In this document: positions 36,046-46,464 of the stretch, one piece after another
Layout of the letters: the number at the start of each line of letters is the position of its first letter
How positions within the stretch are numbered: the stretch's first letter is position 1
Source of the DNA: Tetragonia tetragonoides
Lineage: Eukaryota > Streptophyta > Magnoliopsida > Caryophyllales > Aizoaceae
Length of the DNA: 64,000 nt
Direction of reading: 5' to 3'
Assembly (NCBI GenBank): GCA_038025085.1
Contig: CM076140.1
Coordinates: forward strand, 39,431,501-39,495,500
Notes under the pieces: generated by a model
Told to the model about the DNA's origin: nothing
The model's database searches: none
The model's input: only the letters and a program-made list of their open reading frames with translations
Made by a program: the position numbers and the translations under genes

Positions 36046-37051
36046 TGTAAGAACCCTCGCCTTTCGGTGGCCAATTCAAATATTTATTTGGAATTTAACG
36101 GTTCATAAATAATACGTCGTATGCAATTTAAGTTTAATTATAGCGGGGAATAATAATTTGCAAGCAATGAAGCTGCCACCAATTTTTAGGAAACAATTGG
36201 AAACCATCAAAAAGTGCATCCAATTCGTATTGGGAATTGACTCATACCCATGGGGCTAAATATTGAGTTCGGGGGTGTAGGTACGAAATAAACAAAACTC
36301 ATCTAAATCGCCCGAATTAACGGCCTCTACTAAGCCTATCCATGTCAAATATTTATCTATGCTATATGGTTTGATACAAATCCGGCCGTCCAAGATCCTA
36401 AATTAACTAGGCGGGTTAAAGACAACCAAATTACCTATGTTATCACTTTGCACAATTTATATCCAATTTGCATGCATACTATTATCAAACACAGACAAGA
36501 GATAAGAGCAATAATTTAATGCTCCAACCTACCACACTTTGCTAAATGCGCCAAGCGTTGCACATGCACATTAATAAATTTGTTAGTAACTTCAATAGAA
36601 GAACAATGCAAAAATACTAACTTTATGCTAAAATAAACCTAGGAGGTTGCTACATGCATGCACGAATAATAAAAAGATGCAAACTTTAAATAAACTAATA
36701 AAAAGATGCGAACTTTAAATAAACTAATCATGTACAATTATTTACAAGGATTTAAGCATGTATAATTATTCAACCATAACATGATTATAATCAATAAATA
36801 AGAGATTTAACAAAGGATTTAGGCCCTCAGGATGGTTAAGCTGGACGTTCTATTCGAACAGGACTAGTAGAATTGGAATTTCACTTCAATCTTGGGTGCT
36901 AGGTTGGGTGTAATGGCTTGCTTGAATCTTCAAAATCTGAATTGGGGCTCAACGGCCTGACGCTGGACCCAGAAGCTGCCCTGAGGGCCCCCTCCATTAC
37001 GCATGTGCCGCTGGGCTAACAGAATCAACCACTCGACCCGGAGGCGTGCGG
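36046..37051 (-). repeat. Element B 5' LTR, R/U5-side part
   Basis: It matches the 3' LTR from 11769 onward. About 230 bp are missing relative to the 3' LTR: the join is at about 36943, equivalent to about 12686-12915. The missing part contains the TATA box and much of the GC-rich block. The LTR continues at 43296 on the other side of element D. Confidence 0.9.
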
Positions 37052-38025
37052 TGTAAGGACCCGGGATTATAGGCCACGGGGTGCGTCCTTATAGAAAATT
37101 TGTAAGATGGGGGTTTAGATAAGTTCATGGGACCATCGAGTCAGAAAAGATTTTGTAAAGACTTGAATTGAATAAAAACCATGAAAGAGGTCACAAATCT
37201 GCTATCGGCGTTTTATCGAAGGGACAAACCGAAGGGACAACCCAATAGCGCGATAAGTGAACTAATCATGTTTTTAGAAAGACTCCCTCTCATATAGAAC
37301 ATATGAGTACCCAAGAATAATAGGTTCGGGGGCGAAGGTACGAGGTGAGAAGGTGTTAGGCACCCAACTCGCCCGTTTTATGACGGCCTCTACTAACTCA
37401 AGTTTGTTTAATAATTTAAAGACATGATTCCCACACAAACCGGGTTAACAACCTAGACTTAGACTATTAATTGGTTCATCACAAGCATCACAACATTTAT
37501 TTTTAACCCTTGTTTAGACATGCATTCGATTGGCAAATTGAGCATTACGACGACTAGACATATTTGGACACAAAATATTTAGGAAGCAATAAAAGACATT
37601 ACCTAGCATGATATCTACATTATGACTACTAGAAAAATAAACAATTAAGCAATTAATTTGATTTGAGCCCTCAGGAGTTAGTACCTGAATTGTAGGCTAT
37701 ATTTGACAAAAATAGTAAAGACAAGATCTAAAGTTTGGAATAAAAAGGGGGATGCTCGGTGTCAATACTCCCGATAATAGAATAGAATTGTGTATGGAAC
37801 AAAGATGGAGAAGCTTAGAGTCAGTACTACTGAGAATAGAGGGTGTCAACGGTAGACTGTGTGTTTTGAACTGAAGGAGGAAGGTTGTATTTATAGGCGT
37901 GGAGGAGTAGGGTTGGACGGCTGAAAAGGAGCCGAAAATTGAATTGGGCTTCAAAAATGAGTCGGGCCAGAAGCCACGTCAGCGCCGCTAGCGGCCCTGG
38001 AATTTTAGTGAGCGCCGCTAGCGGT
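37052..38025 (-). repeat. Element D 3' LTR, truncated
   Basis: It matches the D 5' LTR from 41730 to about 42690, through the GC palindromes (GCCGCTAGCGGC at 37984-37995 and a near copy at 38012). The distal U3 part is absent and replaced by about 70 bp of other sequence up to a GGGGGC purine-rich stretch on the minus strand near 38110. Confidence 0.8.
37888..38025 (-). promoter_or_regulatory. Element D 3' LTR promoter module
   Basis: Minus-strand TATAAATA at 37888-37895 with GCTAGCGGC palindromes about 90-130 bp upstream. Confidence 0.65.
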
Positions 38026-39299
38026 ACAAAATATCCTAACTTAAGGTATGGGGACGAAATGGACAAATTGGAACGTAGAGGACAAAGAACCGACTCATTC
38101 TGAAAAAGCCCCCAGTAGTCTATGTACAAGCCTACGAGAAAGGTAATGAGTATGACTCTAGATGACTGACCAAAGAGTTCTTAAAGGAGAAACAATGTTC
38201 TAAATCCTCGGAAATTTAAGTTGCCTTAAGATGTTGAATTTGTTTTATATTTTTTTTTGGTTGACTTAACTTTTGCCTAGGCCGCCCTTTCGGGTTTTGA
38301 ACCTACCGGGCTCATTTTTTTTTATCCTTAGATGAGAATGGTGGAAGGGGAGAGCTCCTCATGATCATGTGACCAAGTGATTGTCGTGGCCGGACCTCTT
38401 TGAGGTTTCCTACGTATCCAATGTGTGAAATCAGGCCAACGTAGTCCAGAACTACACAATTGAATGGTCGTACCTCTTGGAAGGCTTTATGGTTATAATA
38501 CCAGGCTGGGTTAAGGTGTCAAAGAAAGGATAAAGGCTCAAATAAACTCAAGTGTCAAAGAAAGGATAAAGGCTCAAATAAACTCAATGTAGATCCCCTC
38601 CCCAAAGTATGCTGGATGGAAAAGAAGTTTGTGATAATGGCAAGGTAGTTTAGGGATCAATGTTTAGGGAAGGCCACCGTTTGGTTGTGCTTGAAGTATT
38701 TGCACTCTTTTGGATCTTTGATCTCTCTCGAACTTTGTTCTCTCTTTTTTTCTTTTTTTCTTTTTTTTTTTATTTTTTTTTTTTTTTTTTTGTGTTCTTG
38801 AACTTTCGAGTTCTCTCTTTGGTATTTCTCTCAGTGGCTCTTTTTGTAGGTCGATCCACCTTGCCTAGAAGGTTGCTTCTATTCCCATGTCGCACACACC
38901 CATTTCCCGAGTAAAGATGATGTGGTTAAGAACTGAAAGGCCATGTGTTTAAGGCTCAAAGGGTTGCAAGTGGTAATAATGTATAGGGTAGTAAAGGATA
39001 TTAATGTGAGGTGCCAAATGAATGCCTCCTGTCATCGGCACGGACGGTTCAACTGTATATCCTCTATGGAGATGATCATTAGATGTTTTCCACAATGAAG
39101 GCCTATTATTTTTATTTTATTTTTTTATTTTTTTTTTGTTATTCCGTCAAAGGCAACTTAAGTTCGTCATAGGATTGAACAAAGACAATGATGGGAATCA
39201 AAATGCAATCTTTATTGAATCGAAGAAAAGCATTACACGAGAAGTAAGCTAGACTCTATGGACGAATTGAAAAGACAGACTAGACATCATTAGACTTGA
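38026..39299 (-). other. Element D 3' non-coding region
   Basis: No gene. It holds the post-pol hairpin motif (38388-38455), a 35-bp direct duplication (TGTCAAAGAAAGGATAAAGG at 38517 and again at about 38552), and long T tracts (38750-38790 and 39110-39140). Confidence 0.7.
38388..38455 (-). other. Conserved post-pol hairpin motif, element D copy
   Basis: The minus strand reads GACTACG, CCTGATTTC, GGATACGTAGG, then CCTCAAAGAGG (stem CCTC/GAGG) and GTCCGG. It persists although D has no pol gene. Confidence 0.65.
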
Positions 39300-40377
39300 C
39301 TGGACTCAACTAGACTTGCACACTAGGAGACTTCGACTCTCTTCAACTTCTCGAGCACGGGCTGTTTGACAGGGATATGGAGGACAACCCCCTGTAGATA
39401 CTCGCGTTGTTCACCACTTAAGTGGAATTCTTAAGAAGGTTATCTTGAATTAGGATGCCCACAGCATAGAGCCGGTTGTAGGAGTCAATTGGTTGATACT
39501 TGAGGTGTTCCTTGTAAGCAGGTTGCAGGTTCTTGAGGAGTTGGCCGATTTGATCAGTTTGCGAAGGTCGCTTAACTAGTTCAGCTATCTTTAGCTTTCA
39601 ACACTTAAGGAAGGCAGTGAATCCCTCATCTTCTTCTTGTTTGGTGATCTCGAACTCTCGAAGGGTCATAGGTAGAGCAACACTTTCCTTGTAGCGTGCA
39701 AGGAAGACTGTAGTGAAATCTGACCAAGTGCAGTAGTCCTCCAAATTCAAGGTGTAGAACTAACGACGAGTTGGGGCATCAAGAGTCTATGGGAACAAGT
39801 GAATGTAGATATTTTTGTCAACTCCTCTTAAACGCATGGAAGTAGTGAAGGCTATCAGGTGGTCTTGTGGATTATCAGTACCAGGGAATGTCGGAACCTC
39901 GGGCATGGAGAACTTCGCTGGAAGCTTGCCCTTGACTTTGGGATTGACTTTACCAACATCAGCAAGGTAGTTGGCAAATAGGCCGCTGTTTTCGAGCACA
40001 GAACTAATCTTAGCCAGCTTGGCATTTGGTCCTTTTTCCTCAGAGTCGGAGTCAGAGAGGATTCTTGCTTCATCCTCTGTCTTCTCTTCCAAATCTTCAA
40101 CCTTGAGTCGCACCCTTTCTAACTCACTCATGAGCTCATCAAGCCTCTCGTCAGTGGTTTTGACCATGGTGAAGTTTGGGGGTGTGATCGGGGAGGTAAG
40201 GGATGTATTGAGTGGTGGCGAGCTTTGTGGTGGTGATGGATTATGGGGTGATGACCTTTTGGAATGTGGTGGTGTCTTGCATGTAGGTTGAACACAAACC
40301 AATCTGCCAGACGATCGAGCCCAATCTTTGTCACCGTAATTCTTCCTCGAGCCCCCAATCCTGAAGACAAGTCTCAA
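39300..40377 (-). pseudogene. Element D gag
   Basis: The frame at 40377-39787 starts LVFRIGGSRKNYGDKDW and runs through a Pro/Ser-rich part and a coiled-coil-like region (DELMSELERVRLKVEDLEE). The gag core KFSMPEVPTFPGTDNPQDH and IYIHLFP follow. After a stop the homology continues (LPMTLREFEITKQ, LQPAYKEHLKY) to about 39300. It is related to B's gag. No zinc knuckle is visible. Confidence 0.82.
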
Positions 40378-41711
40378 CTTAGAAAGACGCCAAAGAAAGG
40401 ACTTGAAAACAAAGACTCATGATTTTTAGAAGACCCTCGATAGCTCCTAAGGTGAATGAATTTAAGGACGTCTATATGAACTCGAATGCATGATGATGAC
40501 AATGCAATGACAGAGTTACGACAATAATATGCAAGATGTATGGTGGACTGACCTTGACGTGTATGACAATGAATTGACGCAAAATGACCCTAGAAGACTT
40601 ATGATTGACTCGTCTAGACTTCTAATGCATGAGACGTAGTGAACAAATGGAGACATTGATGAATGCAAGACTTGGACTTTTGTACAAATGTAGATGCAAA
40701 ATGACGACAATGTAAGCATGATGACTAATTATGAATCCTAGCATGGAGCATCTAGTACGTACAATGTAATGCAAAGAAATGGAAAAGAAGAAAATAAAAA
40801 CCTAAGCCTAAAAGGAAAGATAAGGTCGATGAACGAAAATGAGAAAATTAGAAAAGACGGACCATCCTATTTTTTATTTATTTTTCTAGACTCAAAGAAA
40901 ATGGAAAATGGGATAAAATAATAAAAAGGAAATTTTGGCTTTTTTTTATTTTCCGAAATTTTTTTTTCGGCATTTTTTTTAAGGCCATTTTTTTGATTTT
41001 TTTTTTTCCAAATCTGAATTACATCAAAACAAAAAAGAAAAAAAATAAAAATAAAAAAAAGTCGGAGAGGGGAATTGGAGAGACTGACTCTTTTTTTTTT
41101 TTGCTAAAAAGGTCCTAAAAAATTGTTCATGACTTCAACGCTATATGAAAATATATCATCGGGGAAAATGACGGGTGTTCGTTGAATTGAATTCTCGCAC
41201 CATCTTCGGGCATTAGGAACTAGCTAAAAATAAAAGAAAAGACTTCTAGCACGTAAGTACATGTTGGCACATAGTCACGATACTCATGCATTCAGGCAAG
41301 CATTATAACGACATAGTTACAGGCAAACATGCGATCAGACGGGCATTACAACGACACATGCACAACAAGCAAGCGAATGCACGAATGTAGGCTAGAGGCT
41401 TCTGGCTTCTGTTAGGTCACCAGGACAATTACAATTTCTGTTCGGCGGATGGTCGACACATCAATTGTAATTATTTTTCACTAACAAGAGTCGATGAGTC
41501 ATGGGTGAGGAAGCGTCGATTTGCACGATAGGGCAACTGTATATATTCCTTTAGATATACGGCTTGTCTACGAGTTGCGACACAAACTTCCTCGAGGGTC
41601 GATAAGGGTCAAAAGATTGTGCCAAAGCACATGCAAATGATGCAAAATATGGAACATGTTATTAAACAATTAAGCAAACTTGACTTTCCACTCTCACCCT
41701 CTTAAATAAAT
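40378..41711 (-). other. Element D untranslated leader
   Basis: No coding signal. It contains the A/T homopolymer tract (40780-41100) and the 41400-41610 block homologous to A's leader. Confidence 0.75.
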
Positions 41712-41729
41712 CCCCAGTGAAGTCGCCAC
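41712..41729 (-). other. Element D primer-binding site
   Basis: The minus strand reads GTGGCGACTTCACTGGGG directly after the LTR end. Confidence 0.82.
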
Positions 41730-43295
41730 TGTAAGGACCCGGGATTTCTACGGCACGGAGTGCGTCCTTATAGAAAATTTGTAAGTTGGGGGTTTAGATA
41801 AGTTCAAGGGACCATCGAGTTAGAAAAGATTTTGTAAAGACATGAATTGAATAAAAACCATGAAAGAGGTCACAAATCTGCTATCGGCGTTTTATCGAAG
41901 GGACAACCCAATAGCGCGATAAGTGAACTAATCATGTTTTTAGAAAGACTCCCGCTCATATAGAACATATGAGTACCCAAGAATAATAGGTTCGGGGGCG
42001 AAGGTACGAGGTGGGAAGGTGTTAGGCACCCAACTCGCCCGTTTTATGACGGCCTCTACTAACTCAAGTTTGCTTAATAATTTAAAGACATGATTCCCAC
42101 ACAAACCGGATTAACAACCTAGACTTAGGCTATGAATTGGTTCATCACAAGCATCACAACATTTATTTTTAACCCTTGTTTAGACATGCATTCGATTGGC
42201 AAATTGAGCATTATGACGACTAGACATATTTGGACAAACAATATTTAGGAAGCAATAAAAAACATTACTTAGCATGATATCTACATTATTACTACTATAA
42301 AAATAAACAATTAAGCAGTTAATTTGATTTGAGCCCTCAGGAGTTAGTACCTGAACTGTAGGCTATATTTGACAAAAATAGTAAAGAGAAGATCTGAAGT
42401 TTGGAAGAAAGAGGGGGAAGCTCGGTGTAAATACTTCCGAGAATAGAATAGAATTGTTTATGGAAGAAAGATGGAGAAGCTCAGAGTCAATACTACTAAG
42501 AATAGAGGGTGTCAACTGTAGATTGTGTGTTTTGAACTGAGGAAGAAAGGTTTCATTTATAGGCTTGGAGGAGTAGGGTTGGACGGCTGAAAAGGAGCCG
42601 TAAATTGAATTGGGCTTGAAAAATGAGTCGGGCCAGAAGCCACGTTAGCGCCGCTAGCGGTCCTGGGTTTTATCCCAGGGCCGCTGACGGCTGTCAGCTT
42701 GCCAGCTAAATGTTTGCAGGGCCATATCTCACTCGTTTGGGCTCTAAATTGGATGATTCAAGATGCGTTAGAAATATTATTGGGTCTAGTTTGAAATGGC
42801 TTTAGTTTTAGGCCCAAATATTTTGTGTTTCTCGACATATACCAGAAAGAGTAAGGTGAGGTGAGCTTTGGAGTATGTTTTAATGTTGGGCTCGTAACTC
42901 CTTGGTTGGGAATGTGATGTGGGCTCATGATATGTCATTGTAAAGATATTTGAATAAGGAGTCCAAATATATAATACTAAAAAATTAATTCAACCAAATG
43001 AACTCCCAAATTGGGCTGGAAACACGGTCCACAGGTATTCGGCTACATCTGTTTTGACCCTTAACTTCGTTTGGCCATAAGTCTTATGTGTGGAATCGTA
43101 TTTTGACACAGAAGGAAGCAATGGAAAGCTCTTAAAAGGGGTTTTTAAATGGGGTTAGAATAAAGGAGTGTTTAGAGGCAAAACCCGAGACTTTATCTTA
43201 ATTATTGAAGCAAAAATAGCGTTCAAGTTTATAAATTACTCCTTTCATCATAGGGGTTTTGCGGAGAAATTTGAAGGCCCTTTATGGCGACTACA
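41730..43295 (-). repeat. Element D 5' LTR
   Basis: On the minus strand it runs from TGTAGTCGCC at 43295 to GGTCCTTACA at 41730, 1566 bp. The R/U5 half matches the A and C LTRs. The U3 stretch 42710-43130 does not match them over most of its length. Confidence 0.9.
42554..42690 (-). promoter_or_regulatory. Element D 5' LTR promoter module
   Basis: Minus-strand TATAAATG at 42554-42561. GCCGCTAGCGG (42650-42660) and GGCCGCTGACGGC lie upstream. Confidence 0.6.
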
Positions 43296-43612
43296 CGCGC
43301 GTGGCTAGGATTTTTTGACTTTTTGTGCTCAGTAAATTACGAAATTGCCCTTGGGCTGACCTAGGGGGTCGGGATTGAGCAGTTTTGACCCAAATCTTCA
43401 AGACGCGATCTCTCTTGATCCGGGAGCCTGATTGAGGCAAGGTCAAAGGCGTTGGAATCCTTATAACAAGGGCTATCCAAAGACTGAGGTTTCAAGGAAT
43501 TTGGTCTAGATTTCCGAGCAATGTCCTTTTCTACTTACGTCCATGTTATTCCATTACCATCATCATAGGGCGTTGCGGTGCTAGGGGATGAGAACCGATT
43601 AGGATGTCTACA
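43296..43612 (-). repeat. Element B 5' LTR, U3 terminus
   Basis: It matches 13022-13340 of the 3' LTR and ends TGTAGACATCC on the minus strand. CAAGA follows at 43613-43617. Confidence 0.9.
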
Positions 43613-44129
43613 CAAGACTATCATTGAAAAATGATAGAAAACTACAAATATTGGCCCATAAAACTCCCGTTCTCTCTTTGGGGATATCGAACGTTTATAA
43701 GATCATCCACAGGAGCAACACCTTACTCCCTAGTCCACGGGATGCAAGCCGTGTTACCCATAGAAGTCCAACTACCCTTCATGCACATAGCGTTAGAGGG
43801 TGAACTTCCGAAAACCTAATGGATGAAAGCCCGTTAGGAGGAACTCATGACGCCTACGGGCTCTAGAGCATTCACACATGTACCAACAACGCATGGCAAG
43901 AGCATTCAACAAAGAGGTTCGACCTCGAAACCTAAAAGAAGGAGATTTAGTTTGGAAGGAGTTACGTGCACCAGTTACTGACCCTAGAGGCAATTTTCGA
44001 CCAAATTGGTCCGGTCCGTTAATCATCAAATACATCTTATCAGGGGGTGCAGTCCGGCTTATGGACATTGATGGCATCGAGTTCAGTCAGCTCACCAACA
44101 TGGACCAACCAAAAAAGTGCTACGTCTAA
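43613..44129 (+). pseudogene. Element A integrase, 3' part
   Basis: The coding sense resumes exactly after the B insertion with IIEKMIENYKYWPIKL, then FSLWGYRTFIRSSTGATPY, a late stop near 43818, then MARAFNKEVRPRNLKEGDLV. The C-terminal GPF-like block (NWSGPLIIKYI) follows and the frame ends at 44127-44129. The Glu of the catalytic triad falls just left of the B insertion. Confidence 0.9.
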
Positions 44130-44182
44130 AAAACAAAAAAAAAACCAAAAAAAAAGAAGAAGAAACGTACAGAAATGGAATG

Positions 44183-44242
44183 AACTACGCTGGGCTCATT
44201 CCACAATGGATACGTAGGTAACCCTTTTGAGGGGCCCGGCCA
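44183..44242 (+). other. Conserved post-pol hairpin motif, element A copy
   Basis: GAACTACGC, CTCATTCC, GGATACGTAGG, then CCCTTTTGAGGG (stem CCCT/AGGG, loop TTTG) and GCCCGG, starting 54 bp after the pol stop. Confidence 0.68.
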
Positions 44243-44417
44243 AAATCAATCCCAAAATTCCATTCAACTCATTCAAAAAGGATAATCTTTATTCAAACTG
44301 AACGAATAAGTTTACATTGCAAAAATTAAAATTCCTAAGGTTACAAAAAAAAGAAAAGAAGTGTAACTACGAGGGTTTAAGCTAAACCAATTCTTACTAC
44401 TTTTTTTTTTTTAAAAA

Positions 44418-45800
44418 CTAGACTTGCTTTGTAAAGAAAACTACTTTAATCCTTCTTCCTGTAAATCCTTGAATAGTTGAAGAGTTCTTCTTTGAAGGAA
44501 CTTGGCTTGAGGACGACTTATGATCGCTTCCTTGAGCTGGGGGCTTGCCTCTTTTCATTACATGATAGCCTTCCTCATAAGTCCCTTCCTTCCTTTTCTT
44601 GTTTCCTGTTCCTGAGTAATACGTAGGTACTTGTTGGTCCCACTCCCCATGAAGAAGGGCTCGTCTCGCTTCTCCATCACTGCAGGAAAGCCAGTTCAAA
44701 TAGGTCTCATAAACTTGGGTTGGGGCAATCACCCGAGGTACTGTCCAGCGATCCCTGCCACGCCAATATATTCCCCAGTCTTTAGCGAATTCAGTAGTCA
44801 AAGTCAAGGTAGGTTGTCTCGTCTCGTAGTCTCCTGACGAGGGATAACTTGTTTCAACCCATATCTTCGCATGACCCTAGAAGGAAAAAATCAAGTACTC
44901 CTGTACAGACCCACTATAGTAGTGTGAGGAATGAATTTGCAGTAAGCCACCAAAGAGGTTAAGTTCCACCAGGTCATATGCCAATGAATAGCAGGTCCGG
45001 CATAGAAAAAGGCGTCCCATTCAGTAAGGGTCTTCTCATCATATAGCCTTTTTCTGACCAAGAAGCTAGCAGCGGTATAAGTCTTCTTTTTCCAGGCTTG
45101 GAAGGTACGAGCTATCATCTTCTCTGACGATTCTATCAGCCTTAGATGCTCGCACAACCAAATTTGAAGCAGCAGGGGGCTGCCAGAAAAGGCTTCGTGA
45201 GGTGAAATTTTCAACATGTCAAGCCCTAAAATAATTCTCCTATCACCAGATGTAAAGGAGAGTGCCCTTCAGCCATTTGATTCACCACTCGCAACAAGGA
45301 GGCTCTACCTAGGTTGGAGAACTCTGCATTAGCAAACAATAGGCAATTCATCAACATGCAAAGTACAAAAGTCTGTCTACGGCAACACCTAAATATTGCA
45401 TCTTGTTCAGATGAAGGAGCAAACTTTTCATAAATTTGAACTAAGTCCACATCTACACAGAGAATCATGCTTTTGACTTGTGCAGATGTCAAGCTAGAGA
45501 TTTCCTATGCTGATTACTAAAGCCATCCCTCAAATAAGGCACAGCTGGGGGAAGAACATCAGACATATTAGTAATGGCAGCGAATTCTTCAACTAGAGGA
45601 CACAATTCAGAGTTACCGAAACGGAAGACGTGCAAGTCTGGGTCCCAATAGTTTAGAGCGGATCGAAGAAGGGGCCACAGGATTTTGGTTGGTCTTAAAG
45701 CCAATAAGGATGAGATATGGTACGGAGCCAGTTCTAGTTTATCTTCTATGGTCAGATTTTTACACCATGCATCAAACAGATTTTCAAAGGATTTCACCAT
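44418..45800 (-). pseudogene. Element A antisense cargo gene 2: PMD-like
   Basis: The likely start is MVKSFENLFDAWCKN at 45800. An ATG slightly upstream in the same frame lies at or before the TATA box and is unlikely. The PMD-like core is HVFRFGNSELCPLVEEFA, and LGRASLLRVVNQMAEGH, WHMTWWNLTSLVA and DRWTVPRVIAPTQV follow. The tail is Lys/Ser-rich. Stops and frameshifts occur near 45489, 45226 and 44890. There is no intron at the position where the B copy has one (LLLQ/IWL). It lies downstream of gene 1 on the same strand and faces A's pol. The function is unknown. Confidence 0.8.
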
Positions 45801-45874
45801 GGTAGAAGCTTTGAGAAATTTGAAAGAGATAAAGTCTAAAAAAAGAGATACGACATTAGACATCCCGTAAATCC

Positions 45875-46070
45875 TATTTATAGGCAAAGAATCGGGTCAG
45901 AAGGAGTCAGAAATCCGCAAAAAAGGCCCAAAACCGGAGCCGCCAACGACTCTGCCCAGCGCCGCTAGCGGCTGTGACCACCGCTGCTAGCGGCTCTCAC
46001 CATTAGCCCAGCGCTGCTAGTGGCCTAGCCCAACGCCGCTAGCGGCCCAGCCCAACGCCGCTAGAGGCCC
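45875..46070 (-). promoter_or_regulatory. Promoter module of A cargo gene 2
   Basis: Minus-strand TATAAATA at 45875-45882, 75 bp before the ATG. Upstream (45948-46066) are five GC palindromes, two of them perfect GCCGCTAGCGGC (45961-45972 and 46035-46046). This is the same motif as in the LTR U3. Confidence 0.75.
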
Positions 46071-46464
46071 CGATTTCGGCCCAGTCGACATCTCTCCTTT
46101 GTTCTTGCCCGCCAGCTTGGTCCGTTCCGCTCGGTTTAAGCCTAGTTTTCAAATGTACAACGGGGTTACAAGGCCTGAGACTCTCTTAGTCTTATTCTTT
46201 TTCATTATTTTTTTATTTTTTTATTTTTTTAATTTTTTATTGGGTATAATATGTGTAATTTTTGCTTTCTCTTGCAATTTTTACCCTTTCTTTACTTTAT
46301 TCCCTAAACTATGTCCTACTCTTTACTGCATAACACATTGCATACTTAGATATCAGAGGGCATAATCGAGTCATAATAGCATTCATATCAAACATATGCA
46401 TAAAAAAAAAAAGAGTTCAAAATTCCGAAGACCAAGATTTACAAATCAAGCCTATACTGCTCAG
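46071..46464. other. Spacer between A cargo genes
   Basis: AT-rich sequence with a T-rich tract at 46190-46245. It probably contains the 3' end of gene 1 transcripts. No gene is seen. Confidence 0.6.

Larger units (their letters stand above)
37052..43295 (-). mobile_element. Gypsy element D, gag-only
   Basis: Inserted in B's 5' LTR with a diverged 5-bp duplication, TGCGG at 37047-37051 versus CGCGC at 43296-43300. The uninterrupted B 3' LTR shows the empty site. It has a complete 5' LTR, PBS, leader and gag, but no protease, RT, RNase H, integrase or antisense cargo. The 3' LTR is truncated. It is a non-autonomous member of the A/C LTR family. Confidence 0.88.
11769..43612 (-). mobile_element. 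Gypsy element B (nested, rearranged)
   Basis: Read right to left: 5' LTR 43612-36046 (split by element D), PBS, gag, protease, an inverted G-patch-like/RT/RNase H/integrase-start segment, integrase, two antisense cargo genes, tandem repeats, polypurine tract, and 3' LTR 13340-11769. The insert is flanked by CAAGA. LINE2, a hAT element and element D account for much of its 31.8 kb. By eye the two LTRs differ at about 16 of the first 220 aligned bases, so the insertion is not recent. Confidence 0.92.
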
